The translations under genes were made by a program, and so were the position numbers. From Maylandia zebra (Eukaryota; Chordata; Actinopteri; Cichliformes; Cichlidae): a stretch of DNA of 64,000 nt. The stretch lies in contig NC_135187.1 of the NCBI RefSeq assembly GCF_041146795.1, positions 21,459,056 through 21,523,055 of the forward strand. Reading direction: 5' to 3'. Below the pieces are notes generated by a model that saw only the letters and a list, made by a program, of their open reading frames with translations, ran no database searches and was not told the DNA's origin. Positions 25,870 to 38,663 of the stretch are shown here, piece after piece (the stretch's first letter is position 1; every line of letters starts with the position of its first letter).

Positions 25870-26760
25870 CATAGCTAAAAGTATGCATACAGGATCAAAT
25901 ATGTGCATGCCCCCATTAATATTTGGCTAAATTCCCTTACCAAGTTGCACCTCAATCAGACACCATCAAGAGGCTTCTGGCATAATTCTGGCTGGATATT
26001 TGTCCACTCCTCTAGGCAGAATTGGAAGAGTTCATTTAACTTATTTGGTTTCCTTGGATGGACCTAGTTTTTAAGCAAAGTCCATGAATTTTCAGTTGGG
26101 TTGAAGTTGGGACTTTAAAAAGATCACTCTTAACGGAGCCATTTCTAAACAACTGCAAATTCCGAGATCAGTTCAAAGAACTTATTCTGAGATGAAATTG
26201 GTTAAGTTGTTCAAGAACAACCCAGGAACGACCAAGGTTCAACCGGCCATGAACTAGAAACTCCTGGAACATCAGTGTTGCTGTCCAAGGTGAAATAAGT
26301 TTTACATAGCCATGGGCAGAGAAGGGGCCCGCCAAGGAAGAATCTCCTGCTCCAAAATCAAACTCTTTAACTCTTGTCCCACATGGACAAGCCAAATGCC
26401 TTCTGGAGAAACGTTTTATGGTCAAACAAGACAATGACTGAGCTATTTGGGCACAACAGACATCAGGTACTTTTGGAGGTGTAAAGGTGAGGTTTTCTAA
26501 CCTGAGAACACTGCACCAGCTGTCGAGCATGGTGGTGGTAGCATCATTTTCTGGGGCTGTTTTTCTGCCGGTGGTACCAGCATGTTGCATAAACCAGATT
26601 GAATAATGAAAGAGGAGAACTACCTCAAAATTCTTCAACTCTACCTGAAATCAAATGCTAAATGGTTGAAACATGGACATATTTGGGTGTTCCAAAAAGA
26701 CAATGATCCAAAATGCACGACAATTGGTTTTTGGAAGGACAAAGCAAGCTAACAATAGAC
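25870..26760. mobile_element. Rearranged Tc1-like transposon remnant
   Basis: Read on the + strand, 26160-26750 is a badly broken Tc1-type transposase: words such as [15 protein letters not shown] (26529-26573) and VFQKDNDPKCT (26689-26721) are the segments around and at the second catalytic Asp. Stops and frameshifts are frequent. The expected C-terminal part is not downstream. Instead a piece encoding NFNPTENSWTLL, the relic of the final catalytic-Glu motif, lies on the opposite strand just to the left (about 25880-26120). Either the distal third has been inverted or two fragments were joined head to head. Confidence 0.7.
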
Positions 26761-29600
26761 CTTAAATAATTTGTTTTTTATGTGTGAAATTCTAGTATTA
26801 TTTTAACGCTAATAGGCTAAATTTCTGAGTTGGCTGATATATACTAATTAGTAGCTTTAATTATCTGTATCTGTGCCTCCATGATGTAACCATACAGGCT
26901 ATTAATGCATTTTTCTGACCAAGCTAGCTAGCTAGCTAGCAAGCTTCTTCATGACTTAGCACTTAACCCCTTTTCCAAATATAAAGCTCAGTTCTGGATC
27001 CATAAAAATGAATAAAATAAATCAATAAAGTTGTCAGGGGTCAAAAGGCCGTTTCTTCTGTCTCCAGTTTTGATGCTAAGCTGTTCTGACTCTTGACCAG
27101 GGGCGTCATTTCCGGGTGGGGGGTTAAGGAGGGTTATAAAATTATGAATTATCTTGCATAAATAGGATGTTGACTTTCTTTACTCATTTCAGGTATTACC
27201 AGCAAAATAGTTACATGTCTAATCATGGGAATTTACCCAGATTTATTTATTTATTTAGACAGAGATCTTGTTCAGCACAAAGTTACGCCGATGCTCTTGA
27301 CATCTTTCTCTCATAAGATAAAGAAGCTAAATAAACAATTACTCTGAAGCTTGCAAATTACAGATCACATTTTCACAAAGAGTGTAACATAAACTGTTAA
27401 ATCAATCCAACTCCAGCTAGAAAATAGGAGTGGGAAAAAAGGAGCTGGCAGCACAGGGAGGTCAGATCATAGAAGGAGGACGAGAAGTGGATGTAAATGC
27501 AGCTCCCCACCCCCCATGCTTAAATCAGGAAAGTAAAAAAACCCACATAAAAGCCTCCTTTATCATGTCCCTCTGGGGGGGGATTTGCCTCCATGAGGGT
27601 GCAATCCTGTGGATGGACCCACCAGTGCATATGGGATACCTGGGCAGTTTGGTGAGAGGCAGCAAGCGTTGTTCACAAACATCAGCCCTTTGGCTGTGGA
27701 GATTCCACATAAGCTTCATTCCTTCCGAGTTTTCGTTCCAGTGATCCTGACAAGCACTGCAGGCTGAGACAATCCAGCAGTAGGAGCCTCAGCACAGAGA
27801 ATGAGAGAAAGGAGAGAAGAGGAAAAAAAGAAAAAGGCATGGGGGGAAGGGAGAGCTTTGGACCTTTTAAGATGTCTGTGGAAAATGAATCATGGGGGCC
27901 TGCACAGGGGAGATCCAGAGGAGAAACACATCTGGTTAGGAAGAAAAAAAGAAAAAGAAGAGGACTGAGAGCAGAAAATACTTTAGTTCTGGGACAGTAA
28001 AATATATAACAGGATTTGGTTGAAACGTGTCTTGTTAGGAAGGGAGACATCACTTTTTTTTAATGCAGTAATGAAGGAAAGACAACAAAGGAGGTAAAAG
28101 ATGGAGGAGAAGCAGACAGTAAGAGCAACAGGCTGTCAGGCAGAAAACGGAAAAATGGAGACTGCGAATTGTCATTTTGAGGCTAATGCCATGTTATTCC
28201 AAACTTTAAACGCCCCTCCCTAAACACCGGCTGTTCTCCATCACAGGCGGGCCAAAGCAGGAAAACGCCAGCCAACGCTGCCAGCTCCCAGTTCGTTTGG
28301 GCCGCTAGGGCTTGTCATTAAGATTTCTTCTTTTTTCCCCCCCTTGTTCTCTTTTAGAAACTGGTTTGAGGTGGGAGCAGCAGAGACTCAAGAGCCACGT
28401 CATCTGCAAGTCTGTGTGGAGGAAAACAATCACTGTGCATCACATCACTGTGTAAAAACCCCAATTATATTTAAGTTACAAAGGAGAGGCATGCATGCTG
28501 TACACTTCATTGGGGTTTTGAGCCTTTTTAACGCAACGTTCGGCTCCTAAGAAGCTTTTAAACTGTTTTGATAATAATTTTCATGACTGTGGGATTTTCG
28601 TAATATTTAAAAATGTCTCTCATGCCTCGTCTCTTAATTTCTCCCAAAAAAAGGAGATTTATTAAATTTCTCAAAAAAAAGAAGAAAGTAGATGTAATTG
28701 TTGTGCACATTGGTTTGAAATGACTAGTCCCCTCCACTGCCTTTTAGGAAGTAAACATTTGCATATTTTATTTGATGAAAAGTGTTTTTAAAAAGACAAA
28801 TGTGCAGTGCAAAGATCACACCTCGGATCTTTGTGGGAAATGCTGCTTTTATTTTTCGTGTGATTACTGCCACTGAGGGAGTGGTCAACAGACGTGGAAG
28901 AGGAAAGAAGGAAGCAACAGAAGAAAAGGATGAAGGAAAGGAGGGAGAATTCCAGACATGCTGGAAAAAGACCAGAGCTCCAGTGCTGGAGGCTGCAGAT
29001 TTAGAGATGAGACTACATGCTGGGAAGCTATTCACGGCTGATCTCTTGTCCTTTCTTTTTCAGCATTTTTAAGAAAATTTAAATATTCCGGCACTCCAAA
29101 ACCTCACCGGTGTGTATGCACTGCAAGATTGAAGAGCCAGAAAAGTGTGTCAGTCGCTCTTTGGCATTACCTCCCTCCCCTCCTACAGTTTCTTATGTCA
29201 CTCATTTCCATTAGAAAGCTAAGATGGTGACAAAAGAGAGTCAGTCAAATATTCAAATGCCAAGACTGCACTTATATCCAAATTGTTGGAGCATTTTAGA
29301 AAAAACCAAAAGAGGACACATTTATGTGGTGATATGCTGATAAAGAAGCAACGACACAATTAAAGAGCCCCTCTTTGGTGTGAACTGCAGCTGAAGTTTG
29401 ACACAGGATCCAATGTGTTTCTTCAGTGTGTGTGTGTGTGAGAGAGAGAGAGAGGGAGGGAGAAAGTGTGTATTGACACGGACCTCAGGGAGCAGTTAGA
29501 GGAAACACCCCTGATTCCTCCTCAGTGTGGCCATCCTGTCTGACACAGGCTAAGAAAACACAGCAACACGGTCCTCTAACTCGCTGACATGCTCACCTGA

Positions 29601-29636
<36 letters not shown>

Positions 29637-29934
29637 GTGTGTGTGTGTTGCTCATGACCTGGACTATACCTTTATCTTGCATATTAAATATGTAGACTGT
29701 TAATGATACTGTGACTACACAGTAAATCAAGGGGACTTTTTGTGAGAGCAGCTGATTTCTGTAACCCTAACATCCATATAGACAGACGTGCTCATGTTGC
29801 AGAAATGCAGTTTGTGCTTTTGTCTGAGGAGAGGGGAAAAGGTCAGATTTCCAAATGGCTCACAGCATGTCCAAGCACGTCTCTTATCTGTGTCTGGTCA
29901 GACCCAACACCCTGAGTAGCCTAAAGCTTGACGC
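26761..29934. other. Non-coding stretch
   Basis: No gene is recognised. It includes a short (AGCT)n run at about 26926-26940, purine-rich segments (27790-27960, 28900-28945), a GA tract near 29440 and a GT array at 29603-29648. A strong pyrimidine tract before AG at about 28320-28358 resembles a + strand splice acceptor, but no supported exon with a donor follows. Confidence 0.55.
29603..29648 (+). repeat. (GT)n microsatellite with one interruption
   Basis: A GT array of about 46 bp with a single GCGT interruption near 29631. Nothing coding is associated with it. Confidence 0.95.
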
Positions 29935-30598
29935 TGTCAGGGTCTGCGGAGGCAGACCGTGCGGAAATGTGTGTGGTGGACCCAGGTGCGAACACAGGCG
30001 AGGATGCAGGAGTGGATTTAAACAAAAGCGAGCCGTTTATTATGGCTGATGAAAAGGAACAAAACAGAGTGAAGGCAGCATAAGAGTAACCGTTCAAACG
30101 AAAACCTAAACTGGAAATAAACTAAGGAAAAGCTATGGCTTGGAATACGGAACACAGAGGTGGTAACACAGACGACGCGACACAGACTGTATGAAACACA
30201 GAGACTAAATACACATGAGGGATGATCAGGGGAAGTGGATGCACACGGGGAACACAGGTGACACTGATAATCATAACAAGACACGGCAGGAGTGAACGTA
30301 ACACTGATGGGAGATGGGCAAAGTAAAACAGGAAGTACACAGAGGTTCAAACAGGAGGGGAGAGAGCACGGGGAGAACGCAGACATAACGGGCTGGGGAA
30401 AACATAGAATAAAACACAAAGAGAGACGAGGGCTCATAAATACACAGAGGGGCACACAGGGGGTGAGAGTCACGAAGGGAAAACACATAAGGAACAACGT
30501 AACAGATCAACCCAGGAAGCATGGCCTAAATAAAGAACAAAATACAAAAATACATGAAAACTAAGAATACTGGGCCCACATGGCCCAGGACCATGACA
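29935..30598 (-). mobile_element. Solo LTR, 664 bp, with 5-bp target duplication
   Basis: The segment starts TGTCAGGGTC and ends GACCATGACA, the TG...CA ends of an LTR with short inverted termini. The flanks are GACGC (29930-29934) and GACGC (30599-30603), an identical 5-bp duplication. Read on the minus strand it has an AATAAA polyadenylation signal (30040-30045) followed by an R/U5-like segment, which sets the orientation. No internal region, primer-binding site or gag/pol lies beside it, so it is a solo LTR left by recombination between two LTRs. The family, Gypsy-like or retrovirus-like, cannot be decided from the LTR alone. All frames within it are artefacts. Confidence 0.85.
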
Positions 30599-30692
30599 GA
30601 CGCCTGCAATGTTAACCATCAGGTGAAACGATTAAACGACCAGGTTTCAGATGAAACATTTAGCCTACTTTTTTTTCCACAAATACTTAAAT

Positions 30693-30920
30693 TCAGTTCA
30701 ATTTTATTTTATTTATATAGCACCGATTCAAAAAAGCAGTTGCCTTTATATATGCGCTTTACATTGTAAGGTAAAGACCCTGTAATGAGACGCCCTGTGA
30801 GCAAGCACTTGGCGACAGTGGGAAAGAAAAACTCCTCTTTAACAGGAAGAGCCAGGCTCAGGGAGGGGCAGCCGTCTGCTACAACCAGATGGATGGAGAG
30901 GAGAGTTTAAAACTAGAAAT
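30693..30920 (+). repeat. Dispersed teleost retroposon-like repeat, copy 1
   Basis: It contains TTTTATTTATATAGCACC, then TTACATTGTAAGGTAAAGAC, GCAAGCACTTGGCGACAGTG and CTCAGGGAGGGGCAGCCGTC. These words recur together in many fish genomes. The class is not certain. A short partial copy is at 44078-44160. Confidence 0.65.
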
Positions 30921-32162
30921 GTTATCTCAGTGAAAATCTGAGAAGACATTAAAGTCAGGCGGTATGGCAGGAAACAGACATGCACTCGAGATTCAAAGCC
31001 TACCATCATTTTTCACGTTCATTTGTTTGTTTTTTTCTTCATGCAGATTCGATCACTTTTTTAGAAGCACGCCAGCTTCAAAGCGATTTCTTCTTTTTAA
31101 TCCAACAGAAAGAATAAATAAGATACCAAGGCAGGGCCTGGAGCTATTTCTGATTACAGACAGGTACGAACCTTTTGATAAATAACAGCAGTTATTTCTC
31201 AAAGCAAGCTGTCTTTTCTTTTTCTCCTTCTGGTAGTGCACTTACTTTAATTTATAGTTAAACTGTGAGTCCCCACCCACATTAATGTTTTCTGTTTATA
31301 GCTGAGATTTAGAAATGCAGGCTAAACGATGAGTTCAGATTTGTGACATATGTAGGGTGCCAACATGAAAGTTTACTGTTTTAACGTGAACAGTAAAAGT
31401 ATGTCAGTGGAAATTTAAAAAAAAACAGCCAAATTAACATCTAAGCAAGATGTTAATGGAGTAAACATAATGTGCTTATACACAAATGATCTGAAAACAT
31501 TTGAATATGACAGATTCACTGGAGGAAAACTGAGAGTATATATGTTTCTCTCTTTGTGTCTGATGCCAGTTGAGGCCTGTCCTCTCCAGCTGAGAGCTTC
31601 TATCTACTCTCAAACCCCTCCGAGGCAGACCGCCTCCACTCTCTCCTCGGGGTTACTCCGGTCACTAAAACAGAGTCATGCTGAAATGAGCTTCAAACAA
31701 CTTTCTGTTAGTAATCAAGGCCTGCTTAAAAAAGATGACTGAAAATAGAAAAAGTAGCAAAAGACTGACTGCAGTGTCGTGAACACCTGGACATTTTCTT
31801 TCATAGTTCACACTCTTAACTATTTCTTCCTCCTGTTGTTTCAGGGCTTTTTTTTACCTCAGTATGTTGAGTTGGCAGTAATATACTATTTTTAACAGTC
31901 ACCTCTTAGTTTCCTGAAGTAAAACAGATGTTAAATATCTCATGTATTTCACAGCAGATAAACAACAAATAAGCTGCATCCTGAGCAGCAAAACAGAAGT
32001 TTCGAGTTATCGGTGTGCTGCTTAACCACTCGTTATCACTTGTTACCCAGCTGTCTGCTTTGTTCAGTTTTTCTCTGTCTTTCTTCCTTTGACATTGTCT
32101 CTATGACTGCTTGTGCAAGGGGAAGGTTCCCGTAGAGCAATCAAAGTTTACATTTCAAAACT
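30921..32162. other. Non-coding stretch
   Basis: AT-rich sequence with no exon, RNA gene or repeat that I can name. Short frames on both strands lack motifs. Confidence 0.55.
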
Positions 32163-32285
32163 TTATTTAAGCAAATGAGAAGCAAAAACATCAGACATGT
32201 CCTCTTCATCCCACTGCTTCTTCCAAGTCTTGCTGCGGACACGTGGAAGAATTTTCTGGTCATTGTGAAGTTTTTTTGGGTTCAG
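32163..32285 (-). CDS. Candidate terminal exon of an unidentified minus-strand gene
   Basis: Read on the minus strand, a long pyrimidine tract ending TTCTGCAG (an excellent acceptor) is followed by a 40-codon open frame. It begins LNPKKLHNDQKILPRVRSK and ends DVFASHLLK with a TAA that overlaps an AATAAA polyadenylation signal. The peptide is hydrophilic and of mixed composition, unlike the low-complexity frames around it. I do not recognise the protein. Other exon-like segments on the same strand occur at 37851-38082 and 38664-38760. A chance combination of acceptor, frame and poly(A) signal is possible. Confidence 0.4.
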   Translation of the reverse strand: MNPKKLHNDQKILPRVRSKTWKKQWDEEDMSDVFASHLLK

Positions 32286-32659
32286 CTGCAGAAGGGGGAA
32301 AAAAAGAAAGGGAAAAAGTGGAGTTGACTTTAGAGGAGGGACAAGTGAAGACGCTCAGACTCCACCTCAGCATTATGACTGGGTGCAGGACATCATCTGG
32401 TCTTTAAACTGAACTGGGTGAAGAGCGGAGGTGTGGACACACCCTGAAGCTGTAAAAACCATGTTTAAGTATCACAAAAAAGAACCACTGTGGGAGACAA
32501 AAGGAGTGACGGCAAATATATGAAGCAGAGAAGCAGAGAAAGAAAGTATATTTGTGAAGTGTTTTATTGAAACATATACAGTGTGTTTAAAGTGCAATGC
32601 AGTGCAATAAAGCTTAAATGCAAAAATAGAGTGTGTATAATTGAAAATCATTATTTAAT

Positions 32660-33010
32660 ATGATTTCAACACAGCCTGGACTTCATTTCTTTAAGTATTC
32701 TTTAGGAATAGATCGCCGGGTTTCATGAAGGACATTTCAAAGCTCCTCTTGGGATCATTGTCATGGTAACAGGATGAAGCTATTGCCTGTCGGAAGCTTT
32801 CCAGATGACATTGCATGGTGGATCAAAATCTGATGGTCTGCATTCATAATTCCATAATTTTTGATGGAAGATCCCCAAAACCCCAACATTCGGCTCAAAT
32901 ACAACCCCGAATCATGATGGAGCCTCCATCGTGTAGAAACTCACTGTTGCACCTCTCTCCTGACCTCCTGTGTATATATTGACGACAAACAGAACTTGTA
33001 TATGACAAAT
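32660..33010 (-). mobile_element. Decayed Tc1-like transposase fragment
   Basis: On the minus strand, around 32920, the words DGGSIMIRGC resemble the glycine-rich segment of Tc1-type transposases, and HDNDPK (about 32745-32765) resembles the segment at the second catalytic Asp. Several stops intervene, and terminal repeats are not recognisable. Confidence 0.6.
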
Positions 33011-36000
33011 TATACAAGCCTGGTTCTTAATTTATTTGTCTTTTGGCACAACTTCCTCAGTTTCCTCAAACTTTTTAAGGGCACACACATCATGCTGTGC
33101 TATGGAAAGCTTTCTCCTAATAGCGCTTTGTTAGTGCAAAAATACTTTTTTTTTAAAAAAAAAATACTATTTAATTCTTGTCAATATGTTTTATCACTAG
33201 CATAGATTTTCATATATTCAATAAAAGAAATGGGAACAAATATATGTTTTTGTTACAAGCTGCTAGAAACAAAGTCCCCGACGATAAATTTAAAATTGGT
33301 TCTTTGCTAATTTGTCTGTTATGTGTAGACACAGCATTGGTTCCTCCCTGGTGTTAGGTGCCTTTTTTTCTCCACAGTGTTCGGTGGTTTAAAAAACTAA
33401 TGGTATTTCAATGAAAATGGTCAGGTATGAGGACTGGCCTGAAAATCAGTGAAACAGCAGCCAATGTCCAGAAGCCTGGAAAGCCTGAAAAATGGCAACA
33501 AAGTCTGGTTCTTTCTTAGTAAAATATAGAGAAACAAAGGTTTGCAAAAAGACTTTTGCAAGAACACAATTATAATCAACGTGTTATGTGTATTAGAGAG
33601 AGAGAGAGGAAAGAGAAACAAGCCCATACCTGTCATATGTAAACTCTGGAATGACTGGGAGACAACGAGTTGGGACCACCACAATGTTTCAGCACATGCT
33701 CTTATCCAATAATGATACTTTAAAACAAGAGCTGTCTGTCAGAAAAAGGTGCAAGACTCGGGAGATGCAGAACAATTGAGCAAAGGTCTTAATGTCAGTA
33801 ATCTGTTAAAATGTGTATATTAGTTTACCATCTAAAGACTGAAAGGCAAACATTTCAGGTTCACTGCTGAAAGTTGAGGTGACTTCAGAGTCACCTCTGG
33901 TAGGTCCAACAGTGTGACACAGAAACCCAGGAAATGTTGATCTCCACTCGTGCATATAGCCTAAGGTTGTTTGACCAGCTGTGATCAACCTGAGTCGTTT
34001 CCTGTGTTTCAGCTCTAATTTGAGCATAATTGTCCTATTTTTAATAAATAATCTGTTAAGAGACATAATACATGATTTTCTTGCATGACAAGGGAAGTCC
34101 CGGGGTTAGCCGAGGCTTTGTCTTCTACATCATCAGCAAAAATAAAAACTTTTCTAAATAAGATACCATGCTTTTGAAATACTTCATAACTTTTGGAAAT
34201 GAGCTTAACAGACTCCTTCATAAAATGTAGAAAACAAAACATATAGGCTTAAATAAAAAGTCATAGCCATCATCTGATTGGCTCACCTTGGCATGATATC
34301 TGGAGACAGAAACAACAGTCTATATTTTTTCACTTACTGTCTGAAGCTAACCTCACTCTCTACTACAGAAGTGAAGAGAAAGAGACTGTCCAACACAAAA
34401 CACTGAGCTCTCAAAGGGGAAGAAGGTTCTGATATCACCTCCTGTTTCTTATTTCATGCATCCATGTTTGTTTTTGTGAGCAGAGACAAAGAGACTGGGG
34501 CAGAGAAAGCAGGAAACAAACAAGCGAAGAAGGTCTGAGTATCATGAACCAGAGACATCAAGAAAGGAATGGGTTGTTTTTTTTTTGGTTTGTTTTTTTA
34601 AAAACAGGAGAATTACTTGAGGAAGGGTTGGAAATTTAACTGAAAAGGGAATAAGAGGCCTGGAAGTAGTGAGGAGGAAAGAAGAGGCTGTAGATTTTAA
34701 CCAGATGCAGAAGTCAGTGGACGTCAGCCAACAGGCATGTACTAATGCTTCAGCTATGTCATGGGCCGCCTGCTCTACCCTTAAACCTCCTCCCTTTCCT
34801 TCACTCCCTCTCTCAGTTTTTTTTAACCTCCCTCTCTCTCCTTAACCTCTTTCTCTCAGCTTCTCCAGACTCTTCGTTTTCCCCTCTTCCTCCCCACTCC
34901 TCTCTACCATACCAGCAGCCAGTGATTCATACAGAATAAACTGATGTTTGGCAAAGGTGGAAGATGGGCACTCCATGCAATAAACACTGGTCATCATTTT
35001 CGTCTCATCTCAATAATAAATAGGGCCACAAATTTAAAGGATGGTGGCTTTGAAAGGCAACAACTGGGTTGATATAATCTGACCTACAGTCTATAACTTT
35101 AGTCTAACTGTGAGTTTGAATAGGCGCACAGGGCTGCAATTTGCTATGATGGTGATTTTCCACTGAGCACTCAAGAAACGAGAGCAAGAGACACATAAGG
35201 TGGGGGGATCCAGTGAGAAAGACAGAAAGAGTGGGAGGGACTAGACAAAGGAAAGTGGAAAAAAAACATCTGTAATTCTCAAATGGAATTTCTTCCATCA
35301 TGAGCCAAACCTCCAAATGCAACCAGCAGAGGAGGTCAACACACACACACATGCACTAGCTACATTTGGTAGCTCTAACTGCCTACATACACAATCAGTG
35401 CAGACAACTTTGAATGCTTAAATTAGGAAGACACCAAAAAATATATAAGTTACTTTTGAAGATGCTTTTTTATGTTAGACATTAGCAAAAGCTACTCATG
35501 CTAAGGACTAAACAGAGAAGATGTTTTCACCTGATGTCCCTTTTCTTTTTTAGAGCGAATAAAGCTTCACCTCATGCAGCATGTGGTATCATCATCAGGC
35601 CCGTTGAAATGGCCAGGCCAGCAGGGGGGTACGGACTTTACTAATGACTTTAATGTGGGAAAGACAGCCCCTGCCACTTTAAGACCCATGTGCCCTCCAC
35701 ACAGCTCCATAAGGATGTAATGGGTTCCAGGTGCCGGTGGGAATGCATGGTGGGAACGCATAGGAGTGCATGCACATACAAAGAAACACTGGAAAAAACA
35801 AAAAGAACAAGTTCAACACTCACGTAAATTAGTATGTGTTAAGTAAATCCAAGTAAATTCATTTTGAGGGCGATTTGATGTGCAAACTAGCACATATTAT
35901 TGCAGATATTATACAAAAATATGTTTTCTTCCTGCAGTATGAAAAAAGGGGACTTTATTCCATAAAGAGTAATATATTGGAGACTGCACAGGAAACATAA

Positions 36001-36430
36001 AACACTTCAAGCTGAGCTACAAGCTACTATGGACTCCTAACTGTGCATTCACACCTAGCTAACATGTTAGCTCTTATTCTTCACTCTTAGCCAGAACGGT
36101 GCGATTCATTTCACAGCATAACTACAGCAGAGTGGGATTTATTAATCTAATGTTCTTCCCCAGATTTTCTTTACAGCACATGACAGGGAAAAAACTGATG
36201 CTACTCTACTTTCACGTCAGCCTGTGTAGCTTTGAAAGCTGCTCCGTGTGGTAGTGTTGTGCCCAAACCGCAAACCAGCATGAAGCCAGGTTGTCTGCGA
36301 GGACTGTAATAAACATGCTCAGTGAGCCACTAACTTCCAAACAAACTACCTGTACTCACAGCCGCTCAGCAGGAACTCACCTGGGGCTTTCCTGATCCAA
36401 GCCACATTTTCACCAATTAGTGAACTCCGT
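33011..36430. other. Non-coding or intronic stretch
   Basis: No certain gene. If the minus-strand candidate gene is real, this would be intron, with a weak further exon candidate at 35571-35788. It holds a GA run near 33594 and pyrimidine-rich sequence at 34780-34900. Confidence 0.45.
35571..35788 (-). CDS. Weak exon candidate, unidentified
   Basis: On the minus strand a pyrimidine tract ending TTTTTTCCAG precedes a 218-nt segment open in one frame throughout and ending ATGAG before GTGAAG, an acceptable donor. The peptide (for example HYILMELCGGHMGLKVAG) has no domain I know. It is reported only because both splice borders are present. Confidence 0.2.
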
Positions 36431-36465
36431 ACTTTTCATTATTACCCCAGATCCAGTGTTATAAA

Positions 36466-36606
36466 TGGACCTGGGCAGCTGTGACTCAGTAGGTAGGTAG
36501 TCTTCTATGAATGATCCTTGGATCCTCCAACCTGCATGTTGAATGAGGCTGGTAGTAAGAAAGCGCTACGAGTGCTCAAATCGAGTAGAAAAGCACTACA
36601 TCAGTC
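36466..36606 (+). mobile_element. tRNA-derived SINE remnant
   Basis: The head GGGCAGCTGTGACTCAGTAG resembles a degenerate A-box. The tail TCAAATCGAGTAGAAAAGCA matches the tails of copies near 45050 and, more loosely, 42450. It is a decayed member of a teleost SINE family. Confidence 0.55.
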
Positions 36607-37181
36607 CAGGATTTTACTGTTTTGTTGACATTGGATGCACTTTTGTTATTATTTTTGCAGCTAGTGCAAGAAGAAGCAACAAGTACAGTTTTATCTATTA
36701 ACACAAACTTATCGTACTCGGTGAAGCAGCTGGGGCTCTCTTGTTAGTGTTACATCGTTTTAAGGTGCAGTCAGGTTTAACTTGCTATAGGTTAGAGAAA
36801 CTTTATGCTGAGGCATCAGATTGGCCTCCTGCTGTCATGTCAAAAAGATACCACCCTAAAACATCTGTAGAATAAACCCAACCTCAGTCCAAACCTCACA
36901 TCTCTTAGCTCTGAGACAAACCAGTGGGAATCCATATCAAGCACCAACAACGGAGCTTTAAAGCTATATCTCTAAGCCTGTATCACAGGATGCAGCAAAC
37001 TCTTCCTTGCAGTTCAGTTTTCCACGTTTTTTTTTCTCTCCTTTTGTTTGGCTCTGTGCAGTGTTTTCTCTGGACAGCACACCCTAACATTTGGTCTGTG
37101 ATCCACAATCATGGATCTAGACAAGCTGCGCTGCAGGCAGAGAAGAAAAGACAGCGAGATTATGACAGAGACTGGAGGATC

Positions 37182-37325
37182 AGGAGGAGGAGGAGGAGGA
37201 GAAGTGATGATGTGGAGCTTGTGAAACCAGAATATAGTCAGTGAGGACAATTTTTACATTTTTAAGAGCGAGAAGGAAAAGGACTGAGCATGCTGCTGTG
37301 GGGGGGGGGGGGGGGGGGGGGGGGG
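37182..37325. repeat. GGA-rich tract followed by a 26-nt G run
   Basis: An AGG/GGA run (about 37182-37201) is followed 100 bp later by an uninterrupted stretch of 26 G (37300-37325). Such a run can form G-quadruplexes and is prone to assembly and sequencing length errors. Confidence 0.9.
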
Positions 37326-37850
37326 TCGTCATATAGATGTATAATTGAGAAAAAGATTTATAAAGTTATAATTTTTGGATACCAGAGTGAATTGAAAAGT
37401 ATTTTTAATTAGTTTTGTTACAAAAAAATTAAATACAAAGTTATTTGCTTGACTTCAATTAAAGTATATTCCACATAGTTGAAATTCAGAGTTTGTCATT
37501 GATTAAGAGCTTAAATAACTGAATAGCAAGACTTCATCAAAAAAAATAATGAGCTCACTCCTTACTCTTGTTCATGTATGGTCTTATCTTCCTCTCCATT
37601 ATCTCAGCTGCAGGCTTCCGCCTTCTGCTACTGGCAGCACAGGGGTCTTAATGTTTAGGCTCCTCCTGCTATGACTAATAAGAGGTCTGGAGAAAATGCC
37701 AACATGCCCAGAAACTGCATATTTGGCACTAACTTCCATAGCTTGTAAAACACATCCCTTACCAAGCAAACATTTTACTAATACTTTGTCATAAAGTTTT
37801 AACATTATCACATAGAAGTGAAGTCAGAGCTGTGATGTACATCTAAAGAT

Positions 37851-38082
37851 TCAGTCACACTTAAGTAAAATTGGGACCGCAAGAAGGATCAGTAGTTGTC
37901 TGGTGATTGGAATGAATCCTTTTGCATTTGGCAAACAATTGCAAGTAGTTGCAGGGACCGACGGGTTATGCAAATGTTGGACATGCAATAACTTCTGGAT
38001 GACCACTTTTGCCTGTTCTCCTGGTGAGAGGCCGCTTGTCTCCAAAGCACGACGGTCCATCTCAGACAGACTGGCAAAGTAA
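37851..38082 (-). CDS. Candidate internal exon of an unidentified minus-strand gene
   Basis: After an acceptor (TTTTAGAAGGCAG on the minus strand) the frame reads YFASLSEMDRRALETSGLSP and continues GEQAKVVIQKLLHVQHLHN. This composition looks like globular protein. If joined to the donor of the segment at 38664-38760 through the acceptor at 38083, the frame is kept and makes a Cys codon; the alternative acceptor 7 nt upstream would create a stop. The downstream donor is unclear and the frame runs open to 37851. I do not recognise the family. Confidence 0.35.
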
Positions 38083-38663
38083 CTGCCTTCTAAAATATAA
38101 ATGTTATCCTGGTTTATGTAGTAAAGCTTGTTCTGATTATGTTAATTAAAAATAAAACTTAGAAAAACGTGTCTATGCAAAGTAAATAAAGTGTCAAAAT
38201 TGCCTCCTATTATTTCTACCTTTGGGGGGAAAATGCAATTTGAGATGATGATGTTTTATGGAATTAGGTAGTTTTATCCACCGAAAACATGCTGTGTTAT
38301 TAAGAATGGCTTTTAGCACTAACAGGTTTTTCCTGCTGCTGAGTAGTCTCCCAGCCTCAGCTGAAGTTTTCCTCTGATGCAGCCCTCCTCCCTCTGGCCC
38401 AGTCGGTGGAAAAAATGACACAGCAGCAGAATAAAATGCACGAGGTGAAGTTAGTCTCAGGAAGAATTATCAAACGGGGACAAAGAAGATCTCAGAACAC
38501 AACTTTGATTTTCAGGAGTTGTTCAGAAAACAGGGGGGACAAGTCAAACATCTAAAGTCAGAAAACACAGTAAAGGAAGCACTTTCACCTGTGACTGTAC
38601 TTGTTTTTGGCCTCAGGGCCATGTCAGTTTACTACAAAATGGGGAAGTTTAAAAGGCTCTTAC

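Noticed and set aside
28320..28550. Plus-strand exon after a strong pyrimidine tract
   Set aside because: No convincing donor and no recognisable peptide; no partner exons.
37599..37811. Minus-strand frame as a further exon of the candidate gene
   Set aside because: The strong donor inside it (after GTTTGCTTG) is not compatible with an open frame back to an acceptor; evidence too weak.
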